From: DATESZ01 sp035283845
Lineage (GTDB): Bacteria; Desulfobacterota; Syntrophia; Syntrophales; JACQWR01
DNA: 26,385 nt
Reading direction: 5' to 3'
Assembly (NCBI GenBank): GCA_035283845.1
Contig: DATESZ010000244.1
Location: 1-26,385, forward strand
Made by a program: the position numbers and the translations under genes
The notes under the pieces: generated by a model
The model's input: the letters and a program-made list of their open reading frames with translations, nothing else
Databases searched by the model: none
Told to the model about the DNA's origin: nothing
Shown: piece after piece, positions 7,956 through 16,407 of the stretch
How the letters are laid out: each line of letters begins with the position of its first letter
Position numbering within the stretch: the stretch's first letter is position 1

Positions 7956-8082
7956 GGGATAATTAGCCAACTCCATTGATTCTTGTTTCTCTAACCGTCC
8001 GACAAGAAATCACTACCGTTCAAACTTGCGGACGTCTGTGCAAAGGTTTTTTATTTCGACTTTTTTAGCTGCGGGAAATTGG

Positions 8083-8793
8083 CTAAGGATTCGATTCTTC
8101 CGGCGTAAATCGGTAGCCGATACCGGGCTCGTTTCGGAAAAATTTTGGCCGGGCCGGATCTTTTTCAAGCTTGTGACGCAACTGCGCCATGTATATTCTG
8201 AGATAATGGGTTTGCCCGGAAGCATTGGGACCCCATACTTCCCGTAAAAGTTGGGAATGAGTTATGACCTTGCCGGCATTCTTAATAAGCATGGTCAGGA
8301 GTTTATATTCCAGAGGAGTAAGATGCACTTCTTTCCCCTCGACGGAAACCGCCCGCCTCGCGAAGTCTACCAAAAGACCTTCCGTCATGAAATGAGTTTC
8401 CAGATTCCCCTGTTTTTTCAAGTCACGGTGACGGAGCGCAACCCTGATTCGTGCAAGGAGTTCGCCGGAGCCGAAGGGCTTGGTCAGATAGTCATCGGCT
8501 CCTTCATCAAGTGATTTTATCTTGTCTCCTTCCTGTTCCCTTGCCGACACAACGATGATCGGAATATCCGACCACTCACGCGCTCTGCGCAGCACCTCCA
8601 GTCCATCGATATCCGGAAGCCCCAGGTCAAGGAGGACGACATCCGGGTTTTGCATGGCGATCTGCGTCAGGCCATCGGCGCCGTTTATAGCTTCGCAGAC
8701 CTCATACCCCTGGCTGGCAAGAGTAACTCGAAGAAATCTCCTGAGCTGGGGTTCATCATCTATAACTAAAATCTTTCCATCACTAATTCTCAT
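8083..8793 (-). CDS. kdpE: KdpE response regulator of potassium uptake
   Basis: A 236-residue OmpR-class regulator. The receiver domain (residues ~6-120) has acidic D12/D13 in ILVIDDE, phospho-acceptor D56 in VLLDLGLPD, switch S83 and K105 in LTKPF. The C-terminal winged helix (~135-230) has the typical LTPLEYKLLTMLIKN and PGIGYRF motifs. Phosphorylated by KdpD, it activates kdp transcription when external potassium is low. It lies 12 bases downstream of kdpD and is the last gene of the operon. The orientation and pairing with KdpD make the assignment secure. Confidence 0.95.
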   Translation of the reverse strand: MRISDGKILVIDDEPQLRRFLRVTLASQGYEVCEAINGADGLTQIAMQNPDVVLLDLGLPDIDGLEVLRRAREWSDIPIIVVSAREQEGDKIKSLDEGADDYLTKPFGSGELLARIRVALRHRDLKKQGNLETHFMTEGLLVDFARRAVSVEGKEVHLTPLEYKLLTMLIKNAGKVITHSQLLREVWGPNASGQTHYLRIYMAQLRHKLEKDPARPKFFRNEPGIGYRFTPEESNP

Positions 8794-8805
8794 AAGGCAT
8801 TGCTT

Positions 8806-11505
8806 TCAAATTTCCTCGGGCATTGACGGCTGAGGTTTGACGGGGATAGTAAACGTAAAAGAAGCGCCTCCTCCGTCCCTGTTCCGCGCCTTGATATTGC
8901 CGCCATGAGCCTCAACTATGGCCTTGCAAATGGTAAGCCCAAGTCCGGTACTGCTCCCTGTCGAACCTGCCCTGGTGAATTTCTCAAAGATAACTTCCTC
9001 CAGCCCGCGCGGTATGCCTGGCCCCCGGTCGGCAATCTCTACAGTCACTATGTCGTCGTCTTTCCTCCCTGCCGATAACTCTATCGGAGTTCCTTCGGGC
9101 GTGAACTTGACGGCATTTTCGATAAGATTTGTCAGTACCTGTTCCATGAGCAGGCTGTCCACATGAATAAGAGGCAAAGCCGGCGGCAATTTTACGACCA
9201 AATGGCGCCTGCGCAGTTTCTCCAGAAATCTTTCATTCACCGTTCCTACGAGCTCTTCCAGGGACTGCCATTCAAGGTTCATCTTGACGCCATCGTGCTC
9301 AATCTTTGTCATATCAAGGATATTCCGGATCATTCTATTGAGCAGGTCTGCCTCTTCCCTGATCGTGGCCAGAAGTTCCTGCCGGGATTCAGGCGCCAGA
9401 GAGACTTCCTTGTCGATAAGCGAGGTTACCGCACCGGTGATTGCCGTGAGAGGGGTTCTGAAATCATGGGATACGGAGCTGAGAAGCGTATTCCGGAGGC
9501 TCTCGTGTTCAGCCTTTAAAAGCGCCTGGTGGGCTTCCGCTGCAAGCTTTGCCCTTTCTATGCCGATGGCCGTAATATTGGCTATATGCTCAAGAAAATG
9601 AAATTCTTCATTATCACGTATCGCCTTTGGCGTCTCCGGCAGAATTCCGAGCACTCCCAATATTCCCGACGATGACAATAGCGGCAGGTAAAGACCTTTG
9701 GCTCCCGGAAGCGTATCGGTGGCAAATCCCGCAGCCTGCCCGTGGTCATAAACCCACCTCGCCACTCCTGACTCCTGATGATCAAGGGCGTAGGTCCCCG
9801 ATGCCGTAGAAGGCACAGTGAGAAATCCGGAATCATCGGGAACGAGCACGGCTGCTTTGCAGTCAAAATATTCATTCACCTGTCTCACGATTAATTCGCT
9901 GATCGTCCGGATTGACCGTTCTTTTACCATGTTCTTGCTCAGCTTATATAATGACTCTTTTCTGAGCTCGCGCTTAAGAGTTTCTTTTGCCTGCTTCCGT
10001 ATCCTTACCGTCAGGCTGCTGATCAGCATGGCGGCGATAAACATCACGACAAACGTCAAGAGATACGTTAAATCGCTGACAGCGAACGTATTATAGGGAG
10101 GAACAAAAAAGAAATCGAACGCTGCCACGCTCAGCGCGCTGGTAAGCATGGACGGGACCATGCCGGTCCTGCTCGCGGTGTAAATAACGCCAAGAATGTA
10201 GATCATGGATATATTCACCAACTCGCTGTAAGGGAAGAGCAGCTTAGAAAGAACCGTGCAGATAGATACGACAACAACACTTTGCAGGTATTCCTTGCTT
10301 TCCGCTTCTTTGTGAAAGAAGCCAAGTTTTTTTACATTTTCCCCGGATTCTTCATCTCCTGTTATGACATGAATATCAATGTCCCCGCTGCCTCTGACCA
10401 TCTCGTCCAGAAAAGAGCCGAACATCTTATCCTTCCATCTCGGATGGGTGGGTTTGCCGACGATGATGCGCGTCACATTCCTGCTTCTCGCAAAGGCCAG
10501 CACCTCTTCGCTTGCCTTGTTGCCGAAAAGCGTTACCGTCTCGGCGCCCAGTGATTCGGCAAATCTGATGTGCTCCGCCAACAACTGGCGCTCTTTCTCT
10601 GATGACCTGACTTGAGAGGGAGCATCCACATTCACCGCGATCCAGCCCGCCTTCAGCCCCTCAGCCATACGTTTCGCAGCACGTATCAATCTTATTGATC
10701 TCGGGTTTGTACCAACGCATACCAGGATTCTCTCATTTGCCGGCCATACCTCGGTCACGCCCCATTTTTCCCGGTAGGTGCGCATCTGGGCGTCTACTGT
10801 TTCAGCCGTCCGGCGGAGCGCGAGTTCCCGGAGAGCAATAAGGTTTCCTTTACGGAAGAAGTTCTTTATCGCCTGTTCGGCTATATCGGGGATGTATACC
10901 TTGCCTTCCTTTAATCTTTGCAGCAGGTCTTCGGGTCCCAGGTCGACAAGCTCAACCTCGTCCGCCCTGTCAAAAACAGAATCCGGCACCGTTTCTTTTA
11001 CCGTAACGCCTGTTATTTGAAAAACCACATCGTTAAGGCTGCCAATATGCTGGACATTAAGCGTGGTAGCCACATCGATGCCTGCTTCAAGCAATTCGAA
11101 CACTTCCTGCCAGCGTTTTTTGTGCCTTGTTCCGGGAACATTTGTATGGGCTATCTCATCGACAAGGATAAGACCGGGTTTGCGTGCCAAAGCCCCGTCG
11201 AGATCGAACTCACTGATTAAGCTTTCCCGGTATTTATAGAGCCTTTTCGGAAGTACGGGTAGCCCCTCAAGCAATAGTTCCGTTTCCTTCCTGTTATGGG
11301 TTTCTACAAGACCGACCAGGACATTAACGCCCTCTTCACGTTTCTTCCTCCCATACTCCAGCATGGCATAGGTCTTACCCACGCCCGGAGCAGCGCCGAA
11401 AAATATCCTCAGCCGACCCTGCCTGCTTCTTTTTTCCTCTTCGGTTACTCTACCAAGGAGCGCATCAGGGTCGGGCCTTTTAGGTTCTTTGTAATTCTCG
11501 TTCAT
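8806..11505 (-). CDS. kdpD: KdpD sensor histidine kinase
   Basis: An 899-residue full-length KdpD. The N-terminal KdpD domain has Walker A GAAPGVGKT (37-45) and LVDEIAHTN (114-122). A universal-stress-protein domain follows, roughly 258-380, with GKPTHPRWK near 350. Four membrane spans of the DUF4118 domain lie between ~405 and ~500, and a GAF-like region at ~525-655. The HisKA dimerisation helix has SVSHDFRTPL with phospho-acceptor H680, and a HATPase domain with LTNLIENAVKFTPEG and DRGPGIP ends the protein. It senses low K+ and turgor and phosphorylates KdpE. The second-messenger- and ATP-binding N-terminal modules are both present, so this is not one of the truncated KdpD forms. The ATG at 11505 has only a weak purine-rich ribosome site, 27 bases from the kdpC end. 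Confidence 0.96.
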   Translation of the reverse strand: MNENYKEPKRPDPDALLGRVTEEEKRSRQGRLRIFFGAAPGVGKTYAMLEYGRKKREEGVNVLVGLVETHNRKETELLLEGLPVLPKRLYKYRESLISEFDLDGALARKPGLILVDEIAHTNVPGTRHKKRWQEVFELLEAGIDVATTLNVQHIGSLNDVVFQITGVTVKETVPDSVFDRADEVELVDLGPEDLLQRLKEGKVYIPDIAEQAIKNFFRKGNLIALRELALRRTAETVDAQMRTYREKWGVTEVWPANERILVCVGTNPRSIRLIRAAKRMAEGLKAGWIAVNVDAPSQVRSSEKERQLLAEHIRFAESLGAETVTLFGNKASEEVLAFARSRNVTRIIVGKPTHPRWKDKMFGSFLDEMVRGSGDIDIHVITGDEESGENVKKLGFFHKEAESKEYLQSVVVVSICTVLSKLLFPYSELVNISMIYILGVIYTASRTGMVPSMLTSALSVAAFDFFFVPPYNTFAVSDLTYLLTFVVMFIAAMLISSLTVRIRKQAKETLKRELRKESLYKLSKNMVKERSIRTISELIVRQVNEYFDCKAAVLVPDDSGFLTVPSTASGTYALDHQESGVARWVYDHGQAAGFATDTLPGAKGLYLPLLSSSGILGVLGILPETPKAIRDNEEFHFLEHIANITAIGIERAKLAAEAHQALLKAEHESLRNTLLSSVSHDFRTPLTAITGAVTSLIDKEVSLAPESRQELLATIREEADLLNRMIRNILDMTKIEHDGVKMNLEWQSLEELVGTVNERFLEKLRRRHLVVKLPPALPLIHVDSLLMEQVLTNLIENAVKFTPEGTPIELSAGRKDDDIVTVEIADRGPGIPRGLEEVIFEKFTRAGSTGSSTGLGLTICKAIVEAHGGNIKARNRDGGGASFTFTIPVKPQPSMPEEI

Positions 11506-11532
11506 AGTTATTTCTTTCGCAAGTTTAGCTGC

Positions 11533-12102
11533 CTATGGCAGCTCATCGAGGGCGATGTTTAATTTTACCACATTGACGACCGTTTCACCAAATATGCCGA
11601 AAAGCTTGTCTTCCCGATGTTTATCGACAAGCGCTCTGATCTTTGCCTCATCTGCGTTCCTCGCACCCGCCACCGATGCTGCCTGCAGAAAAGCTGCGGC
11701 CGGGCATATATGCGGATCCAGACCGCTTCCGGAGGAAGTTACCAGGTCCACGGGGATTTTTACTCCGGCCGGGATTATCGACCGTAGCGCCTTCACTCTT
11801 TCTTTTACGGTCTTTTCCAGGTTGGGATTGAGCGGACCAAGGTTGGAAGCGGCGGAAGAGGCGGCATTATAGGGGAACGGCCCGGTGGCGGAGGGTCGGG
11901 AATGGAAATAACGAGGACCATCGAAATACTGTCCTATCAGCGCCGAGCCTCGCGAAACTCCTTTGGAAATTATTATACTCCCTTCCGACCTGAACGGGAA
12001 AAATACCTTAGCGACACCCGTGACAGCGAGAGGATACAAGGCCCCTGTTATAAACGTCCATACCGCAAGCACCAGAAAAGATTTTTTTATCAACGCCAGC
12101 AT
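11533..12102 (-). CDS. kdpC: Potassium-transporting ATPase subunit KdpC
   Basis: A 189-residue protein with one N-terminal membrane span (residues ~5-30) and an extracytoplasmic domain. SRPSATGPFPYN near 68-79 and SGSGLDPHICPAAA near 124-137 are the family signature. The second is usually SGLDPHISPxAA, so a cysteine replaces the serine here. KdpC stabilises the KdpFABC complex and raises affinity for potassium. The ATG at 12102 has GAGGGA six bases upstream and lies 13 bases after kdpB. Confidence 0.95.
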   Translation of the reverse strand: MLALIKKSFLVLAVWTFITGALYPLAVTGVAKVFFPFRSEGSIIISKGVSRGSALIGQYFDGPRYFHSRPSATGPFPYNAASSAASNLGPLNPNLEKTVKERVKALRSIIPAGVKIPVDLVTSSGSGLDPHICPAAAFLQAASVAGARNADEAKIRALVDKHREDKLFGIFGETVVNVVKLNIALDELP

Positions 12103-12115
12103 TTCTCTTCCCTCT

Positions 12116-14179
12116 TTACACGATGTGCATGAACGAAATGATCAAATCGATCGCCGTGATTCCCAGAAAAGGCGCGATGATCCCGCCGATTCCGTAAATA
12201 AGAATATTCCTGCGCAGGAGCGCTGCCGCCCCGATAGGACGGTATCTGACGCCTCTCAGCGCTATCGGGATGAGGGCGATGATGATGATTGCATTAAAGA
12301 TTACCGCCGACAGTATGGCGCTCTGCGGGGTATGCAGATGCATGATGTTCAGCACCGACAGAGTGGGGTAGGTCGAAGCAAAGGCGGCGGGAAGAATGGC
12401 AAAATACTTGGCTATGTCATTGGCGATGCTGAAGGTGGTAAGGGTCCCGCGGGTTATTAAGAGCTGTTTTCCTGTCTCCACAATCTCGATAAGTTTCGTG
12501 GGATTCGAGTCCAGATCAACCATGTTTCCCGCTTCCTTTGCTGCCTGAGTGCCCGTGTTCATTACTACGGCAACATCCGCCTGGGCAAGGGCAGGGGCGT
12601 CATTCGTGCCGTCTCCCGTCATGGCAACCATTCTGCCCTGAGCCTGGTACTCCCGTATCATCTTCAGCTTGGCCTCGGGAGTGGCTTCCGCAAGAAAATC
12701 ATCAACTCCAGCCTCAGCGGCAATGGCCGCAGCCGTAACGGCATTATCGCCCGTGATCATGACCGTTGTTATGCCCATCTTCCGAAGTTCGGCAAATCGC
12801 TCCCGGATGCCGCCTTTGATGATATCGCTTAGTTTGATTACACCGAGCACTTTCATCGTATCGACAACAACAAGGGGCGTAGCGCCGGCAAGAGCGATCT
12901 CGTTTACTATTGAATTTATTGCAGGGGGCAGCCCAACTCCCCCCTTACCCAAATATTTGGTGATGGCGTCCAGCGCGCCTTTTCTAATTGCTCTCTTTCC
13001 TATGTTGATGCCGCTCATTTTTGTATGCGCCGAAAATGGAATGAATTCGGCTTCTAAAGGCGTCAACTCTCTATGCCGTATACCGAATCGCTCCTTGGCA
13101 AGCACCACGATGCTCCTGCCTTCCGGCGTTTCATCGGAAAGCGAGGCAAGCTGGGCAGCATCGGCCAGGTCTTTTTCCGAAACATCCGCCAGGGGGATGA
13201 ATGCCGTAGCCTGCCTGTTGCCGAGGGTTATGGTGCCTGTCTTGTCGAGGAGTAAAACATCCACGTCCCCTGCCGCTTCCACGGCGCGGCCGGACATTGC
13301 TATCACGTTGGCCCGTATCATCCTGTCCATGCCGGCGATGCCTATGGCAGAAAGCAGACCTCCGATCGTTGTGGGAATGAGACAGACCAGCAGTGCGACC
13401 AGCACTGTTATCGTCACCGGGCTGACTTGGCCTGCCGATTTTACGCTGTATAACGAATAGGGCAGGATCGTTGCGGTGGCCAGCAGGAATATTATCGTCA
13501 ATCCTGCGAGCAGTATGTCTAAGGCGATCTCGTTGGGTGTCTTTCTGCGCTTGGTGCTTTCTACCATGCTGATCATTCTATCGAGAAAGGTCTCACCGGG
13601 ATTTGAGGTAATCCTGACAATCAGCCAGTCGGAAAGAACCGTTGTTCCGCCGGTAACGGCGCTCCTGTCTCCACCAGATTCCCGGATGACCGGCGCGCTC
13701 TCTCCGGTAATGGCGCTCTCATTGACCGACGCCATTCCCACGATTACCTCGCCATCCATCGGCACCAGATCGCCGGCCTCGATAAGAACGATATCTCCTT
13801 TTTTAAGCGAGGCGGAGGATACTGTCTCGCGGGATGACTTCAGGTCGGGCAATGAGAGCTTTTTTGCCGTCACATCCTTTCTTGATTGGCGCAAAGCTTC
13901 CGCCTGCGCCTTTCCTCTTCCCTCGGCTATGGCTTCCGCGAAATTGGCAAAAAGCACCGTGAGCCAGAGCCAGATGGAAACAAGCAGTATGAAAACCGGC
14001 GACTCTCCTTCGAGCACAAAAAAGGACCGGACAAACAGCGCCAGGGTAAGGATGCTGCCGACGAGAACGACAAACATTACGGGCTTTTTAATCTGGATAC
14101 GCGGGTCAAGTTTAAGAAAAGCCTCTTTTATGGCAGTCACAACAATCTGAGACTTAAAAAGCTTCTGCTCTTTTCTCAT
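12116..14179 (-). CDS. kdpB: Potassium-transporting P-type ATPase subunit KdpB
   Basis: A 687-residue P-type ATPase that drives high-affinity K+ import. TGES (158-161) is the actuator loop; its serine corresponds to the inhibitory phosphoserine known in E. coli KdpB. The phosphorylated aspartate is D312 in DKTGT. The KTP-site region is around SAHTKMSG (383-390), and the hinge is TGDGTNDAP (521-529). Membrane spans lie near 33-56, 62-80, 222-243, 255-275 and in three C-terminal segments after 590. An ATG five codons upstream (14194) is in frame but has no ribosome site. The ATG at 14177-14179 has GGGGAG seven bases before it, so I use the shorter start. Confidence 0.96.
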   Translation of the reverse strand: MRKEQKLFKSQIVVTAIKEAFLKLDPRIQIKKPVMFVVLVGSILTLALFVRSFFVLEGESPVFILLVSIWLWLTVLFANFAEAIAEGRGKAQAEALRQSRKDVTAKKLSLPDLKSSRETVSSASLKKGDIVLIEAGDLVPMDGEVIVGMASVNESAITGESAPVIRESGGDRSAVTGGTTVLSDWLIVRITSNPGETFLDRMISMVESTKRRKTPNEIALDILLAGLTIIFLLATATILPYSLYSVKSAGQVSPVTITVLVALLVCLIPTTIGGLLSAIGIAGMDRMIRANVIAMSGRAVEAAGDVDVLLLDKTGTITLGNRQATAFIPLADVSEKDLADAAQLASLSDETPEGRSIVVLAKERFGIRHRELTPLEAEFIPFSAHTKMSGINIGKRAIRKGALDAITKYLGKGGVGLPPAINSIVNEIALAGATPLVVVDTMKVLGVIKLSDIIKGGIRERFAELRKMGITTVMITGDNAVTAAAIAAEAGVDDFLAEATPEAKLKMIREYQAQGRMVAMTGDGTNDAPALAQADVAVVMNTGTQAAKEAGNMVDLDSNPTKLIEIVETGKQLLITRGTLTTFSIANDIAKYFAILPAAFASTYPTLSVLNIMHLHTPQSAILSAVIFNAIIIIALIPIALRGVRYRPIGAAALLRRNILIYGIGGIIAPFLGITAIDLIISFMHIV

Positions 14180-14203
14180 ATTTTTTCTCCCCATGCTTTA
14201 TTG

Positions 14204-15946
14204 CTATCCGTGAAGCATCAGATGCTCGACTATTGGTCCCAGGGCAAGCGCCGGCATGAATGTCAGGGCTCCTACGATAAGGATCACTCCCGTCACGAGA
14301 AAAACAAAAAGCGGGGTATGGGTGGGAAATGTTCCTGAACCGGCGGGAACAGTTTTTTTGGATGCGAGCGATCCGGCTATGGCCAGGACGGGAATAATCA
14401 CCCCATAGCGGCCGAAAAGCATCGCCAACCCAAGAATTACATTATAAAATACGCTGTTTGCGCCAAGCCCGGCGAAGGCGCTGCCGTTGTTGTTCGAGGC
14501 GGAAGAAAAAGCGTAGAGTGCCTCTGAAAAGCCATGGGGGCCGGGGTTGAAAATGCCTCCCAGCCCGGGTTTCACAACGACCGCCATCGCCGTGCCTAGG
14601 AGAACGCAGGCAATCGGAACAAGGATAACCAGCGACGCCATTTTGATCTCAAATGCCTCGATCTTCTTGCCGAGATACTCCGGCGTGCGCCCGACCATCA
14701 AGCCGGAAAGGAATATTCCTATGATTGCGAACACCAGCAATCCGTACAGTCCTGAACCCGCCCCTCCAAAGATGATCTCTCCCAACTGCATAAGAACCAT
14801 CGGGATAAGTCCTCCGAGAGGCGAGAAAGAGTCGTGCATCGAATTTACCGAACCGTTGGAAGCTGCCGTCGTTGCGGCCGCCCAGATTCCCGAAGAGGTT
14901 ATGCCGAAGCGGGCCTCCTTGCCTTCCATGTTCCCACCGGCCATTAAATCAGTTGCCGTCTGATCGACGCCCAAAGCCGTTAGTTTCGGATTGGCCTGAT
15001 GTTCAAACCATATGGTGCCAGCCATCATCGGGATCAGGATGATGAGCATGACCGCTATCAAGGCCTGTCCCTGCCGTATGTCGCCCACCATGGCGCCAAA
15101 GGCGTAACAGAGGGCCGCAGGGATAAGGAGGATGGCGATCATTTCCAGCAAATTTGACAGCGGCGTAGGGTTTTCAAAAGGATGGGCGGAATTTACATTA
15201 TAAAAACCGCCCCCATTCGTACCGAGCTGTTTTATGGCGATCTGCGAGGCAACCGGGCCAAGGGCTATCTCCTGATTGTCAACCTTTTTGCCTTCAGTAG
15301 TTGTTACGGACTGGATCAGTTTTACCTCCGTCTTCTCGGAGAATGTCTGCACAACACCCTGGGACACGAGGATGATTGCCAAAACAAGAGACAAAGGCGC
15401 CAGTACGTAAAGCACGGAACGGGTAAGATCGACCCAGAAACTGCCGATGGTTTTTGCCGACTGCCGGGCAAATCCCCGCACCATGGCGACGAGCACTGCC
15501 ATTCCGGTTCCGGCGGAAAGAAAATTCTGCACGCCAAGCCCCGCCATCTGCACGAGGTTTGTCAGAGTGCTCTCTCCTCCATACGCCTGCCAGTTTGTAT
15601 TTGTTACAAAGCTCACTGCCGTGTTAAACGCAAGATCAGGAGAAACGGCGCCGAATCCTCTAACATTCCAGGGCAGAATCCCCTGAAATCTCATCAATGC
15701 ATAGAGAAACAGGAATCCGGCAAGATTGAAAAAGAGAACTGCCTTTGTATAGCCCTTCCATTCCATTTCCTCAGCCCGATCAATCCCGCAAATCCGGTAA
15801 ATAAGTTTTTCCACGGGGCCGAGAATAATCCCGGACCAACAAGGCTTGCCTTCGTAAACTTTCAGCATATATATGCCCAGCGGCTTTGCCAGCAGCAACA
15901 GTAAAACAAAATAGAGGCCCATCTGCGTAACATCTTCAGGGTTCAT
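14204..15946 (-). CDS. kdpA: Potassium-transporting ATPase subunit KdpA
   Basis: A 580-residue channel-like subunit of the superfamily of K+ transporters that selects potassium. The four selectivity-filter repeats are visible: VTNTNWQAYGG, KQLGTNGGGFYN, TTAASNGSVNSM and SSASNNNGSAFAG. The frame is open 25 codons further upstream, but that part runs through kdpF in another frame. The proper start is the ATG at 15944-15946 (MNPEDVTQMGLY), with GGAGG seven bases upstream inside kdpF. It overlaps the kdpF stop as ATGA. The length is slightly above the ~557 residues of E. coli KdpA. Confidence 0.96.
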   Translation of the reverse strand: MNPEDVTQMGLYFVLLLLLAKPLGIYMLKVYEGKPCWSGIILGPVEKLIYRICGIDRAEEMEWKGYTKAVLFFNLAGFLFLYALMRFQGILPWNVRGFGAVSPDLAFNTAVSFVTNTNWQAYGGESTLTNLVQMAGLGVQNFLSAGTGMAVLVAMVRGFARQSAKTIGSFWVDLTRSVLYVLAPLSLVLAIILVSQGVVQTFSEKTEVKLIQSVTTTEGKKVDNQEIALGPVASQIAIKQLGTNGGGFYNVNSAHPFENPTPLSNLLEMIAILLIPAALCYAFGAMVGDIRQGQALIAVMLIILIPMMAGTIWFEHQANPKLTALGVDQTATDLMAGGNMEGKEARFGITSSGIWAAATTAASNGSVNSMHDSFSPLGGLIPMVLMQLGEIIFGGAGSGLYGLLVFAIIGIFLSGLMVGRTPEYLGKKIEAFEIKMASLVILVPIACVLLGTAMAVVVKPGLGGIFNPGPHGFSEALYAFSSASNNNGSAFAGLGANSVFYNVILGLAMLFGRYGVIIPVLAIAGSLASKKTVPAGSGTFPTHTPLFVFLVTGVILIVGALTFMPALALGPIVEHLMLHG

Positions 15947-16038
15947 GAGAAAACCTCCGGTTTCAGCAGAGCTATAAAAAGGTACACCAAAAGCCCTATG
16001 GCTATTATCCCCCCGATCCAATATGATATTTCCATCAT
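15943..16038 (-). CDS. kdpF: Potassium-transporting ATPase small subunit KdpF
   Basis: A 31-residue single-span peptide beginning MMEISYWIGG, with a hydrophobic helix (residues ~6-25) followed by LLKPEVFS. The ending (L-x-x-P-E-x-F) is typical of KdpF, the lipid-like subunit that stabilises KdpFABC. Its TGA overlaps the kdpA ATG (ATGA at 15943-15946). Either of two adjacent ATGs (16038 or 16035) could be the start, and GGGGATAAG lies upstream. It is too short for routine gene callers. Confidence 0.88.
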   Translation of the reverse strand: MMEISYWIGGIIAIGLLVYLFIALLKPEVFS

Positions 16039-16039
16039 C

Positions 16040-16126
16040 TTATCCCCGGATTCTTTGAATGAACTCAGTTAACCAGATGGTCACCACAAAAAAACCTATT
16101 GCTAAGAATAGATACATAAAATCCAT
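16040..16126 (-). CDS. 28-residue single-span small protein ahead of kdpF
   Basis: A short frame, MDFMYLFLAIGFF onward, with one hydrophobic helix (residues ~3-20) and a charged C-terminal end (TEFIQRIRG). AAGGGG lies five to six bases before the ATG at 16124-16126, a better ribosome site than many in this window. Its TAA is separated from the kdpF ATG by a single base. I recall similar unnamed peptides (M-x-x-x-YLxLxxxFF...RL) immediately upstream of kdpF in other bacteria, so it is probably a real extra small subunit or a translational leader for kdpF. No function is established to my knowledge. Confidence 0.68.
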   Translation of the reverse strand: MDFMYLFLAIGFFVVTIWLTEFIQRIRG

Positions 16127-16152
16127 TTTTGCCCCTTGCCTGTTAATGATTT

Positions 16153-16186
16153 CTCTATAGCAAAGAAAAAATAAAAATTCCGTCAA
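16153..16186 (-). promoter_or_regulatory. Candidate kdp promoter with T-rich KdpE-like site
   Basis: On the minus strand, upstream of the 28-residue ORF, there is TTGACG (16181-16186), a run reading ATTTTTATTTTTTCTTTGC (about 16160-16178) and TATAGA (16153-16158). The T-rich run resembles the KdpE-binding site of the E. coli kdp promoter. The -35/-10 spacing would be 22 bases, too long for a constitutive promoter but plausible for one that needs an activator. This is a visual resemblance only. Confidence 0.35.
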
Positions 16187-16407
16187 AAGCAATGGGAAAG
16201 AAGTAAAGATTTTATAAAAAATTCAGGTGCAAGATACATGAAATGGTTCGGATTATGAAACCAAATACGGCGAGGATGAGCGGATTTGGGTCATGGATCA
16301 ATGAAGAACGTTAACGGCAACTCCTGGAGACCAGCGGCAACTATCTTCTGCGAACTTACTGGACACAGGCTGATCCCAAGACTTATGCTGGCCCTTGTGA
16401 GATAGCG
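16187..16407. other. Intergenic region with no supported gene; possible decayed coding sequence
   Basis: No intact gene is seen between the kdp promoter and the end of the TPR gene. On the plus strand, phrases such as YGEDERIWVMDQ (about 16265-16303) and LLETSGNYLLRTYWTQADP (about 16320-16380) look protein-like but lie in different frames and are broken by stops. They could be a frameshifted remnant of a gene, though I cannot name the family. Confidence 0.3.

Noticed and set aside
7913..8082. Cobalamin riboswitch upstream of cbiM
   Set aside because: The gap lacks the B12-box and the long structured leader such an element needs, and the promoter lies almost on the start codon.
12669..13460. 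Long plus-strand frame opposite kdpB (also 13476-14150)
   Set aside because: Low-complexity Ser/Ala-rich translation, antisense to a certain KdpB; no ribosome site or homology.
15182..15904. 240-codon plus-strand frame opposite kdpA
   Set aside because: Antisense to the clear KdpA selectivity-filter repeats; composition is not protein-like.
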